A DNA stretch of 64,000 bases. It comes from Leishmania infantum JPCM5 (Eukaryota; Euglenozoa; Kinetoplastea; Trypanosomatida; Trypanosomatidae). Within the stretch, counting starts at the first letter, position 1; every line of letters begins with the position of its first letter. The notes beneath the pieces are model-generated. The model did not search any database. It was given only the letters and a program-made list of their open reading frames with translations, and was not told the origin of the DNA. Location: the NCBI RefSeq assembly GCF_000002875.2, contig NC_009404.2, positions 285,501 to 349,500 of the forward strand. Direction: 5' to 3'. The position numbers were made by a program, and so were the translations under genes. Shown in pieces: positions 24,201 to 33,105 of the stretch.

Positions 24201-27200
24201 GCAGGATGACGACGTCGCAGATTCCAATAGAGCAGCACCGTCGGCGTTCTGTCAATCCGCGGTGCTGCACGGCGCCACCGACGGCGCACGAAACACGAAC
24301 CTGTCGCTCACGAAAGACACGTTGGGGCCGGTGGTGGCGTTATCGACCGCATCCTCGCCGGTCTCTTCTACGATGAAGCTAGAGTCGGCGCGCCGACTAG
24401 GCAAGCTGCTCGACCAGCTGCCCGCCGCCAAGTACGCTGCTGCCATTGTGTTCCTGGAGGGTCTGTTGAGCAGCAGTGGAGGCAGCAGCGACGCGGCCGC
24501 GACGCCGGAGAGCGAGTCGATCAGCATGATGACAAACATCGGTGATGCGTCGAACCGCAATCGCGGTCTTCTGAACCTTACGAGCACAGCAGCCGACACA
24601 ACACTGGGGAGCGTAGGCTTGTCAGGTGACGGGTCGTCGCCGCTGGTCGGGTCGATCACGCCAGGGCGGCCGTGGTCGGGCACGTTTGGGCCCGGCCGGA
24701 GTCCGACGGGCCGGGCGCGGAGCTTTGCACACCTTGTCGCCGGTGGGAGTAGCCAGGCGCCTGCCTTGGCAGCGAGCGGCCGCAACGAGGATGGCGCGGG
24801 TGCTTTAGCGATGGTTAGCCGAGCGCCGGAGGGCGGCCACTCGAGGTCTCGCTCCAAAGGCGGGTCCACCTCGGTGGAGGCGTTGGTGCGGGACGCACTC
24901 AGCCAAAGCGTGCTCCGATCACTCCCGCCAACGCACGAGGAGGTGCCTGGCAGCGTGCCCTCATTGCCCTTGCGCTTGGAGGTCTCAGGGCGTGGCGCCG
25001 GCGAAGGAACCAGCATGGGCATGCATCGTGTGCCCTCTCCCACACGGCTGGAAAACACGCATGGCGAGCGATTCGCGAGCACCGCTACATCCACCGCACG
25101 TGCCAACACGTCGCGAGGGAGCTCACCCGTCCCGGTTGTCCCTGGCGGCGGCAGCGATGACGTCACTTTACAGCACCCACCATCCCAGTCAGAGCGCAGC
25201 AACTTGTCCTTCTACAAGCAGCCGTCCAGCACCGATATGTCGAACCTGCGTCGTCGATCTTCATCACCGTCACCCGGCGGATATGCGCTCACTGCCGCGG
25301 CGCTCCAGCAGCAGCAGCAGTCGCAACAACAACCGGTGACCAGAAAAGCGACAGAGGACCGTCTCGGCAGCGCTGTCGCCACCATGCTTCCACAGTCGCT
25401 CAGTGGGCCACCGCCGTTGTCCCCCGCAGGTAACTCTAGCCTCGCCACGACGGGCATCTCTGTTAGCGAGCAGAAGCTTATGGGCGTGGCTGTGCCGACG
25501 CAACCGGGAGCAAGCTGCGTGGCTGACCACGACGAGGCCACAACGCCAGAGCACAGCACTGCACGCACTGCCACGGCCGCTGATGCACGGGGGGCGGACA
25601 GCGGCAATGAGGACCACCAGGGCGCGGCGTTTGGCGGATCTGACAGCTGCGACCTTGGCAGCTACGCGGCACAACAGCGTCAAAACCAAGCACTGCAGCA
25701 TCACCATGGCATCGTCTCTTCCTCTGACCAGAGCCTCGCCGCTCACGCAACGGACCAAAACACCGTCGATCGATTTGCAACCACTGGTGCAGCTGCTGAG
25801 GCTGCGGAGCCGAGCGCAACCGTCGCGCCGAAGGCGCTGGAGGGCACACAACGGAGGTGCAGCAACGGGAACGGTGGTTCTTTATTGCTGCTAGAGCAGC
25901 GCGGCGCGCGTGGCGACGGCGACGAGAGCACCCTTCCCCCAGAGTGCGGCACCCATGAGCAGTTTATGCCGCTCGACGCGGCGGCGAATCCCATTAGCCT
26001 GCACACGCATTCAGCGGAATCGGTGTCGTCGCTGTCGAGCGGCACTGCGCCGATCACCAATTCAGGTGCCGATGGCGGTGGCGGTCGACGCGCCGGCAAC
26101 GCCCCGGGATACTGGCCTGGGACCTTTGGCAACTCCCAAGTCTCTGGTTCGGCTGCTGCGGAGGCCCCTCAAGAGCGGCCGCAGAGCGGTCGAGAGCTCT
26201 GCAGTAGCGCCGCCAAATCCTCGTCTGCGTCCGCAGGGGGAAGCAGCGGTGTGGTGGGCTGGGGCGGCACGGTGTCCGACTCTCCATCCCCGCCTCTGCA
26301 CGCACATCATCCGCACAGCGCCGGAAGAGAGCTGGAGTTCGAGGATGTCAATCTCGGCGCCACTTTGCGGATGGCGGTGGCTCTCGCCGCCGCCGCAGGC
26401 ACTCAGTCGGCGCGAACGGTGTATGGCAGCCACAGCAGTAGCAAAGACAGCATGAACGGGCCTGCCATCAAGAGCAGCACCCCGAACCAGTCTGCCGGGG
26501 TGGCCGTCGTTTCGGGGGCGAATGTCGTGACGGCGGATCCTTTCGCCAGCGCGGATGCCAATGAGGGGCTCAGCAGTCTTGCCACAGCAGACGAAACATA
26601 CGTCAACGACCTCTTTGTGACCCACTCAAGCCAGAGCCCCCCTACGTTGCACGGCAACAACCACAAACCCCTGCTACGCATGGTGGATGGCAGCGGCGCT
26701 GGCGAAGATTGCGTCTCTCTGCCGTCTTCGCAGACGGTGTCGCTGCTGAACACGTGCAGCAGCTCCGTCGCCGAAGGGGGCGACGTGTCCGCGGCGACCG
26801 CGTCGATATTACCACCAGCGATACCGCCAGTGGCGGTCAGCGCAGATGGGACCGTTCTCGCCACGCCTATTACGGCGGCGATGACCCCCATCATCCTCGA
26901 GCCCTCGACGCAGTCGCCGCCGCGCTCGGAGCTGCCGATGGTCACGTCATCGGTTGTGGTCGCAATGAACTCGTTCTTCTCCCGAGAGGACCACGTCGCA
27001 CCGGAGGAGCTGGAGGTGGTTCGCGAGGTCGTGGCTCACTACGACGCCTTCGCCTCCTTGGATGAGACGCAGCTGGAGACGCTGGTGCGCACAATGGGGA
27101 GGATGGAGCTGCAGCGCGGGGCCACCGTTGTGCGCGAGGGCGATAGCACGCTAGGGCAGCTGCTGCTCATCGTGTCCGGCAAGCTGACGATCTCGCGCAA

Positions 27201-30200
27201 AGGACTCGTCACCCGCACACTGGCGCGTGGGCAGTTTTACGGCGAAATGGAGATGTCGTACCACGTGGAGCGCAGCCGCGTCACCTTGACAGCCGCCACA
27301 CCCACCGTGGTGCTATACGCACTGAAGAAGGTGGACTATCAGAAGCTCGTCATTCATGAGAAGGATGCTCGAAGGTACATGTTTCTACAGTACGTCAACG
27401 AGTGTGTGCTGTTCAAAGGGCTCTCCCCCTACATCAAGATGAGATTGGCCGACTCGTTCCGCGTGTGCCGGCTGCGCAAAGGCACCAAGCTGACAGAGCA
27501 GGGCGCGTCGGTGGAGTGGATGTACCTGCTTATGTCGGGCAATGTGCGCATGACATACCAAGCCCCGCCCAGTACTGGGGGAGAGACGAGCGATTGGCCG
27601 TTGCCATGGCGCGGTGCTGCGCCGGAAGAGGAAGCGCGCCACACGGTCACCACCTCTCACTCTTTTTCAAACTTTGCCGGCTCAACCACACTCAGCGAGG
27701 CACACATGTCCAGCGCCGCGTCTGCCGCTGCGGCTTCGACGGCCGCCGGCACTTCCACGACACGGTGCGGCACCGCACCCAGCGGCATTACCGGCTCCCT
27801 GTCATCCTCGCTCACGCCGCTGACCGTCGCTTCCCAGCTGCCGTCTTCGGCACTGTTGTTGTCGCAAGCGGCAATGGCGAGCTTGAACGCAGGTGCTCAG
27901 CAGCAGGACATGCTGGCAGAGCGCGCCGCGTCCTCGGCTGAGGCTTGCAAAGAAAGCCCTCTGATCAGCATGGTGTCGCCGTCACCTGGCGCCAACGCCG
28001 CTACGTCACGCATGCCACAGCTGCTGCACTTGCCGAACGCAAAGGCAGCACACGCTAACAGCCGCGGCAAGAGCGGTGACCACCTCGCAGAGCAAGGCGC
28101 AGACGACGGACCGCCACGGCCCAACAGTTCGCGCCCTCGCAGCCGTCGACTGCAGAGCCAGCAGGACCGCAGCGTGAGTGGCTGGCAAGGCCTTTCGCAG
28201 CCTAGCGCATCGGCAGCAGAGTCGCTGGACACCGACAACACCAAGCCGCCGTCGCCGCTGTCCACTTCAGCCTCTGTGCGGCAGTCGGCGAACACGTTGC
28301 TGGACACCACCCCCCACAGCAACGCCGCGAGCACGGTGACGACCTCCCTCACAAACACAGCCGCCGCCCTCGCAGGGGCAGCTGGCGTCCACAAAACCGT
28401 AGTCGTGGTGGATCGCTCAAAGGGACAGCTGGTCGGTGAGACGGAGTTTGTGTTCAAGTGCAAGGGCCTCTTCACTGCGGTTGCCACGACACCTGTGCAG
28501 GCAGCGCGTATCAGTCGCCTGCACTTCGAGGCCATCATGACTCGTGCCGTCGTCGAGGAGATGAAGCGCAGCATGTTGTTGAACCCAGACTACTACTTTT
28601 TTGAGTTCACCGTGCCCGAGGCGTTGAAGGAAGACATGCGGCGCATGCTATTCCGATTGAATGTTGGGCCGGCGGCACGCCGGCGCACTCGGCACGCGCA
28701 GCAGCATCAGCGCCTTCGGCATTCGGTGACGGGGGTGGAAGGCACGGTATCGGGCTCACGCAGCCGCGGCGGCACAGCCGGAGGGAATAGAGACAGCGAA
28801 GCCGGCCGCCGCCATTGCAGGCAGAGTATGGTGTTATCGCGCCGCACTCAGCGCGAGCATAACCGCGCCTCCTTCATGGACAACATAACAGGCGGGCCCG
28901 GCGGTTCTAGCAACGGTCCGAATGGGACGACCGGCAGCAGCGGCAGTAACAGTCACAGCACGTCGCCGCCGCTTGTCGCCGTGTGCGTGCAGGACGGTGG
29001 TCGCGAACGCAACGATGGTAGCACCTCTCAGGTGGGGAGCAAGCGGCACCACGCCGGCCACCGTCGCTTCCGCACTGCGCCGCTGGAGATCAGCCCGACG
29101 ATGGCGCGCTTGTCGACGGAAAGGGCAACCGCCGACAGCGTTGACGCAGCAGGAATGGAGTCTTCCGCATTGCACTATCTCGCTGCGCCAACTGTGTGCG
29201 GCGGCCCCTTCGCAAGCCCGGCAGTGGCCAGCACCGCTGTCGTCTCATCCACGAGTGCTGGAGAGGATTCGGTGTCGTTCACCCCTGCACCGGCGGCGAC
29301 CATGGGCAGCATGGGCAACGTGAAGGGGAGAGGCAGTAGCAGCGATGGTGATCACAACCGCTATTCGCGCGCCACAGCCCGTCTTACCACGGCGGGGCGG
29401 CGCACCAGCTTCACGAAGCACTCCTCCACCACCACGAGTATCCGGCGCCGTGTCAGCACGCGTGGAGAGATTGTCTTCTCGGGTAGCCGCAACCTTTACC
29501 GCTTTACAGCGGAGGCGATGAGCATGAATGAGAGCATCGTCATCGCCGTCGTCGTGGACGGCACGATCATCCGATGGAACTCCGTCGCGCAGAGCGTCAC
29601 CGGCTATGCGCCGTTTGAGGCGATCGGCAAGAGCGTTTTCGACTTCATCGTCTCCGAGGACGGGCGGCAGCACATGCGTGACACCCTCGCCGTCGCCGCG
29701 CGCTTTGCCGGCAGGTGGGAGCAGTACAACATGCGAGGACTGCAGGAGCAGCGCGTCTTCCCGTTTCGCCAAAACGCCGGACTCTACCAAGTCGGTCTAG
29801 CGCTCTCGGTCATCCCGTCCAACTACGCCAAGACGGCGGAGGTGCTCCTGTTGATTGGCCGGGAGGGCAAGTATCGGGCGGCCAGCACGTACGCGGCGGA
29901 TGTGGCCAAGTGGTTGGAGGGGTCCCTAAAACCGCAGCTGCGCCAGTTTCAGCGCCGCATGGTGCAGATCGAGTCGCACGGATGGCAACTGACAGCCGAG
30001 GACGCGCTGCAGGTGCGCGGAAACCTCGATGCGTGCATGTCCATGGTGGAGCAGTTCACAAAGTTTTCGCTGCTCAACATGGATGTGGTGAGTCAGTCGT
30101 GGCGGCCGGTGCGAGTTTCAGCGCTACTGCGCCGCTTCGCGGTGGAGGCGATGGCGTTTGCCCGGCAGCAGCAGCACGAGTATTACTGCAACATCGACTT

Positions 30201-33105
30201 GGTAGAGCCCAAGGCAGAGGTGTTTCTTGACTCCCCGCAGGTGCTCGCTATACTGCGGCTTCTGCTGGGCGACGCGCTTCAGTGCCCCAATATGGGCGAC
30301 GACGGGAACGCGATCGTCGTACACGCGGAGCTGCGGGTGACCGTGGTGGAGCCGCAAGACACGAACCAAGTGCCGCTGAGCATCGGAAGTCCTGTCGGCC
30401 GCGTGAGCGGTGGCGGCAGTAGCGCGGGTGGTTTTGCCGGTCTTTTCGCTCCGCCGAACATGTCGTCGATAGCGCCGCCAGAGAACCACAGCAGCAGCAG
30501 CAGCGCCGCCGCCGCCCATGGACTGCGTAACGTGGTGGCCTCGCCGTCCGGGTCGGCCAAGCCCAGCTATCCGGTGATCCACACCCCAGTCTCCGCGGTG
30601 CAGTCGAGCAGTGAAGCCGCCCCCCTTATCCCGTCGGGTGTCAGCCTGCCGCACCGGCCGCTGCCACGCGGGCATTCACCGCCGCTGCACGCGCAGAAGT
30701 CCTATCAACACCACGGAAGCGATACGGTGCTGCCCAACCATAGCCACGACTCTCCTCTCGTAGCCCTGGTAAGCGAAAAGGCCCCCGGCAGCGGCGGCAA
30801 CGCCCAAGGTGGGGCGGACGGTTCCCCAAACTCTGCCGCGGTGTGGCCTACGCCTGGCTCTACGACGTCGAGCGGCGCCGGAATGCGTGGTCTCCCAAGC
30901 GCACCCATCTCCAACGCCCTCACCTCCACGCTGCGGCGCATTCGCTTCGAGCTTCGTGACGACGGCCCAACAATACCGAGCCTCCGCGGCCACGAGGCAG
31001 TGGCGAGCGAGCGCACGCACGACCACGCGTCACCAGAGAGCGCTTCTGTCGATGATTCTGCAGCCCTCAACTCGACCTCGCCAAAGTCGGCCTCGTGCAC
31101 CAGCGAGCGAGTCGCTGGTGATGGCGCCGGTGACGGAGGCGGGCTCAGCGCCGGTCTCGAAGCCAGCAGGAGCTTCACTTTTGCAGCAGCCAGCGCGCGT
31201 CGTGGCGCAGAGCTCGAGCAGGTGGAGAAGATACTGGCCAACCTCGGCGGTGTCGTGTACGGCTTCACGCGGCCGGAGGTACCCGGGAACGTGGTACGGG
31301 TTGAGCTGCCGCTGCTCGTCGTGCCGGGCTCGACCGATGACGGGCGGGATGAAGAGAACGGCGGCGGTGGAGGCGGAGGCGGCACAGCGGCGCCGCCGTC
31401 CAGTGCTACGCGCACCTTCACGGTGATTGTCGCCGACAGCAACCGCCTGCATCAGCAGCAGCTCTGCCGCGTTCTTTGGGCGCGGCAGCACGCAGTCGTC
31501 CCCGTCACAAGCTTTCGAGACCTGGGGCGCAAGCTGGAGATGAACACCGCCGATATTCTGCTCATTGACCCACTCCATATCGACATCGCATCCGAGGACT
31601 ACGAGTCGCTGTTGGGCGACGACCCTTTCGACGACATTCGCGTTCTGTCCGCACGGCTGGCGCTTGTAGTGATGGCATCTGACTTCAGTGACTGGCGCGT
31701 GCAGAAGCTGCTGAACCGGCACGCCGTTGTGGAACTGCCCAAAGTCGGCTCCGGCGCCCTGGTCCACATTGCGATGCAGGAGGCCGAGCAGCTCGTCACG
31801 GAAATGCGGGACGAGGAGGAGCGGCTGGATCTGATTCGCCGCACCTTCACGAACAGCTCAACCGAGCGCCACAAGATCGGCAAACGCATCGGCAAAGGTG
31901 CCTTTGGAGACGTGTTCGAGGTGGAGGACACGCTGACGGGCGGCAAGATGGCGATGAAGCGCATGCGCCTGCACGACGGACTGCTGGCGGACGAGGTGGT
32001 GCAGGAAATCTTAGCCATGACGACGCTGACGCATGAGAATATCATTCAGTACTTCTACTGTGAAAAGGAAAGCGACACGCTGCTGCGCCTGTACATGGAG
32101 CTGGCGCCTGGCGGCACGCTGCGTGACAAGATTCGGGAGACGCCCGGAGTGCCGCTGCCCTTCGAGGAGATTGTGCACCACCTCTCGTGCATCTGTCACG
32201 GCCTCGCGTACGTGCACGAGAAGAGCTACGTGCACGGGGATCTCAAGACGGCAAACCTTCTGCTTGGCACGCGCAACCGCACCAAGATTGGTGACTTTGG
32301 TACCGCGAAGCACTTGGCGCCGCATCAGCTGCTCTACACGATGGTCGGCACCCCGCAGTATATGGCGCCGGAGGTGCTTACCGCGGATGTGGAGCAGAGA
32401 CTCGGCTACGACTTCAAGGCCGACATTTGGTCGCTGGGCTGCATCGTGCTGGAGATGGCCACAGGCAGCCCGCCCTTCGCACACATGGAGTGCGCGCAGG
32501 GGATGGGTATCATCAAGTACCTCACCGAGCTGACGGACACTCCTGACCTGTCGCCGCTGTTCTCCGGCAACCCGCTCGTGTACGAGTTCGTGAAAAGCTG
32601 TCTCGATGTCGACCCCCAAAACCGCCCGACGGCGCAGGAACTGCTGCACTTTGACATCTTGGAAGGCGCCGTGGCGAGTCAGCGAGCGGAACGGCTCGTG
32701 CGGCGTGCGGAGATGCTCTACAAACTAAACAAATACGCCGCGATGCGCGCCGACGGCGGCGGTGGCGGGACGGGGAGGAACACCAGTGGCAGCGGCGGTG
32801 GCCGGGGTGGCGCCGCACGGGGCGGAGGCCATGACGGCTCAGAGGACAGCGAAGAGGCGGAGGGTGACGATGGCAACCACAGCAGCCTCTACGACAGTGG
32901 GGTTCTCTTCTCCAGCAGCGACAGCACCGCTTACGAGGAGGAGTACGACGACGAAGACGATTATGACGAGAACGACGAGCTGAGCGAGCACGACAGCGCC
33001 GAGGATGTGATGGAGAACGACAGTGTCCCAAGAGAGAAGCGCGACCGGCAGCACTCCCCTCCTACATCGTCCTCCCCGGCTTTCATGCCTGAAGGAGCGA
33101 AATAG
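21235..33105 (+). CDS. Giant multi-domain signalling protein: two cyclic-nucleotide-binding-like domains, PAS, degenerate histidine-kinase core, receiver domain and STE11-like protein kinase
   Basis: 3,956 residues from the first in-frame ATG, which directly follows a splice acceptor. Residues 1 to about 1900 are Ser-rich and look disordered. A cyclic-nucleotide-binding-like domain lies at about 1922-2050 (GEMEM...ERSRV). A second begins at about 2053 but is split by about 280 low-complexity residues before its GETEFVF half (about 2388-2445). A PAS domain follows at about 2757-2880 (IIRWNSVAQSVTGY). A histidine-kinase-like part covers about 2890-3365. The receiver at about 3394-3525 keeps D3401, D3445, S3482 and K3503. 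The protein kinase (about 3546-3820) has GKGAFGDV, K3575, HGDLKTAN (D3669), DFG (D3687), GTPQYMAPE and DIWSLGC; it resembles MAP3Ks of the STE11 type, with HRD changed to HGD. An acidic tail ends the chain. It likely integrates small-molecule or redox signals into a phosphorylation cascade; ligands and targets are unknown. Confidence 0.9.
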   Translation: MSDFSSSSSDSSSDDGIFTRRVEFQQRQRGASSSSSVPALGSSATRDVVAIISESAPPCTVDAVEAPATAGATTSRARSQPPDVAPVVLSERVTTQTSLQSASTGSEDKSSPGGSPVQRRRRRVAGTRPPAIKGALGSPTEPKQQRGRRSSVSDPGSPLELPPPSRSSSRQRRTSVHSMSTADLAAATLVRASSNTLSTSTNKRTGGRGGGGVRRRYPRGAATTSLRALSPVSVSPTASAVNARLLSDEAYLDMFHIPALIAQLSLSLMAAKPIDPRAFTRDWLADRLVSEEDEDDDNADDGGGSTNSGSGAREQGSQVPPSDTAVLTRSTELPSSTSFVFQASGSTMGDFASDSGAARPCLTEVSYRQGRSGQHSRQRRRTNTSGEDEADDVAKTPLEADSDGDKTGTVIDRPASVGHASRKRRAFERRAQRKDRQSVATPSESRQRGVCGISNGAESRRNEMSASSRNNTSDDAYSRSPRCGSLLTTLAPPPAEACEHREPRAAECEASSPMQRSEEAERNATAAAPSSLPPTPKTSSSSSPSSSSSSFTAFRSPGSDGVEWARVELQSRRTTVAGSSASADVDIPSSHRRMTMESESSTSTEGLSAPHGTTHGEHEVRQSSSSSRAAETAVNDVPALVTVERKGIHKSCSSSSSSSAGDGAHGLAALAHDRVGHTSGRAIELSTAASSMIRPEASVAKRGAAKEEFSRSDNEAEEGGEAERHSNYVAADIAEPAHSTTRGSEKDAADAAAAAAESHGRDGDDDFSFAMFVPILAVDATTNEVIDYREAGVSPPSAPAFSPTSGGACALPSYPTVSASGVGGGHLAQTHTSTAVTQSSGFPPYATRPVSSTFNVLPTPMLADLVGGGGLTNTSFGRRGVPNTSFGRRPAPMAGAAGRYVDPAAGAMTGSSSPPAPFITPHAPMDLPALGVSDGVVDGESLENLQLLGFPKLNSNLAAVSVGSVTGVRTSGSVVVAGEAASVRERKAVQDDDVADSNRAAPSAFCQSAVLHGATDGARNTNLSLTKDTLGPVVALSTASSPVSSTMKLESARRLGKLLDQLPAAKYAAAIVFLEGLLSSSGGSSDAAATPESESISMMTNIGDASNRNRGLLNLTSTAADTTLGSVGLSGDGSSPLVGSITPGRPWSGTFGPGRSPTGRARSFAHLVAGGSSQAPALAASGRNEDGAGALAMVSRAPEGGHSRSRSKGGSTSVEALVRDALSQSVLRSLPPTHEEVPGSVPSLPLRLEVSGRGAGEGTSMGMHRVPSPTRLENTHGERFASTATSTARANTSRGSSPVPVVPGGGSDDVTLQHPPSQSERSNLSFYKQPSSTDMSNLRRRSSSPSPGGYALTAAALQQQQQSQQQPVTRKATEDRLGSAVATMLPQSLSGPPPLSPAGNSSLATTGISVSEQKLMGVAVPTQPGASCVADHDEATTPEHSTARTATAADARGADSGNEDHQGAAFGGSDSCDLGSYAAQQRQNQALQHHHGIVSSSDQSLAAHATDQNTVDRFATTGAAAEAAEPSATVAPKALEGTQRRCSNGNGGSLLLLEQRGARGDGDESTLPPECGTHEQFMPLDAAANPISLHTHSAESVSSLSSGTAPITNSGADGGGGRRAGNAPGYWPGTFGNSQVSGSAAAEAPQERPQSGRELCSSAAKSSSASAGGSSGVVGWGGTVSDSPSPPLHAHHPHSAGRELEFEDVNLGATLRMAVALAAAAGTQSARTVYGSHSSSKDSMNGPAIKSSTPNQSAGVAVVSGANVVTADPFASADANEGLSSLATADETYVNDLFVTHSSQSPPTLHGNNHKPLLRMVDGSGAGEDCVSLPSSQTVSLLNTCSSSVAEGGDVSAATASILPPAIPPVAVSADGTVLATPITAAMTPIILEPSTQSPPRSELPMVTSSVVVAMNSFFSREDHVAPEELEVVREVVAHYDAFASLDETQLETLVRTMGRMELQRGATVVREGDSTLGQLLLIVSGKLTISRKGLVTRTLARGQFYGEMEMSYHVERSRVTLTAATPTVVLYALKKVDYQKLVIHEKDARRYMFLQYVNECVLFKGLSPYIKMRLADSFRVCRLRKGTKLTEQGASVEWMYLLMSGNVRMTYQAPPSTGGETSDWPLPWRGAAPEEEARHTVTTSHSFSNFAGSTTLSEAHMSSAASAAAASTAAGTSTTRCGTAPSGITGSLSSSLTPLTVASQLPSSALLLSQAAMASLNAGAQQQDMLAERAASSAEACKESPLISMVSPSPGANAATSRMPQLLHLPNAKAAHANSRGKSGDHLAEQGADDGPPRPNSSRPRSRRLQSQQDRSVSGWQGLSQPSASAAESLDTDNTKPPSPLSTSASVRQSANTLLDTTPHSNAASTVTTSLTNTAAALAGAAGVHKTVVVVDRSKGQLVGETEFVFKCKGLFTAVATTPVQAARISRLHFEAIMTRAVVEEMKRSMLLNPDYYFFEFTVPEALKEDMRRMLFRLNVGPAARRRTRHAQQHQRLRHSVTGVEGTVSGSRSRGGTAGGNRDSEAGRRHCRQSMVLSRRTQREHNRASFMDNITGGPGGSSNGPNGTTGSSGSNSHSTSPPLVAVCVQDGGRERNDGSTSQVGSKRHHAGHRRFRTAPLEISPTMARLSTERATADSVDAAGMESSALHYLAAPTVCGGPFASPAVASTAVVSSTSAGEDSVSFTPAPAATMGSMGNVKGRGSSSDGDHNRYSRATARLTTAGRRTSFTKHSSTTTSIRRRVSTRGEIVFSGSRNLYRFTAEAMSMNESIVIAVVVDGTIIRWNSVAQSVTGYAPFEAIGKSVFDFIVSEDGRQHMRDTLAVAARFAGRWEQYNMRGLQEQRVFPFRQNAGLYQVGLALSVIPSNYAKTAEVLLLIGREGKYRAASTYAADVAKWLEGSLKPQLRQFQRRMVQIESHGWQLTAEDALQVRGNLDACMSMVEQFTKFSLLNMDVVSQSWRPVRVSALLRRFAVEAMAFARQQQHEYYCNIDLVEPKAEVFLDSPQVLAILRLLLGDALQCPNMGDDGNAIVVHAELRVTVVEPQDTNQVPLSIGSPVGRVSGGGSSAGGFAGLFAPPNMSSIAPPENHSSSSSAAAAHGLRNVVASPSGSAKPSYPVIHTPVSAVQSSSEAAPLIPSGVSLPHRPLPRGHSPPLHAQKSYQHHGSDTVLPNHSHDSPLVALVSEKAPGSGGNAQGGADGSPNSAAVWPTPGSTTSSGAGMRGLPSAPISNALTSTLRRIRFELRDDGPTIPSLRGHEAVASERTHDHASPESASVDDSAALNSTSPKSASCTSERVAGDGAGDGGGLSAGLEASRSFTFAAASARRGAELEQVEKILANLGGVVYGFTRPEVPGNVVRVELPLLVVPGSTDDGRDEENGGGGGGGGTAAPPSSATRTFTVIVADSNRLHQQQLCRVLWARQHAVVPVTSFRDLGRKLEMNTADILLIDPLHIDIASEDYESLLGDDPFDDIRVLSARLALVVMASDFSDWRVQKLLNRHAVVELPKVGSGALVHIAMQEAEQLVTEMRDEEERLDLIRRTFTNSSTERHKIGKRIGKGAFGDVFEVEDTLTGGKMAMKRMRLHDGLLADEVVQEILAMTTLTHENIIQYFYCEKESDTLLRLYMELAPGGTLRDKIRETPGVPLPFEEIVHHLSCICHGLAYVHEKSYVHGDLKTANLLLGTRNRTKIGDFGTAKHLAPHQLLYTMVGTPQYMAPEVLTADVEQRLGYDFKADIWSLGCIVLEMATGSPPFAHMECAQGMGIIKYLTELTDTPDLSPLFSGNPLVYEFVKSCLDVDPQNRPTAQELLHFDILEGAVASQRAERLVRRAEMLYKLNKYAAMRADGGGGGTGRNTSGSGGGRGGAARGGGHDGSEDSEEAEGDDGNHSSLYDSGVLFSSSDSTAYEEEYDDEDDYDENDELSEHDSAEDVMENDSVPREKRDRQHSPPTSSSPAFMPEGAK

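Noticed and set aside
24252..25202. 316-codon minus-strand ORF inside the giant kinase gene
   Set aside because: Antisense shadow of GC3-rich, Ser/Ala-rich coding sequence.
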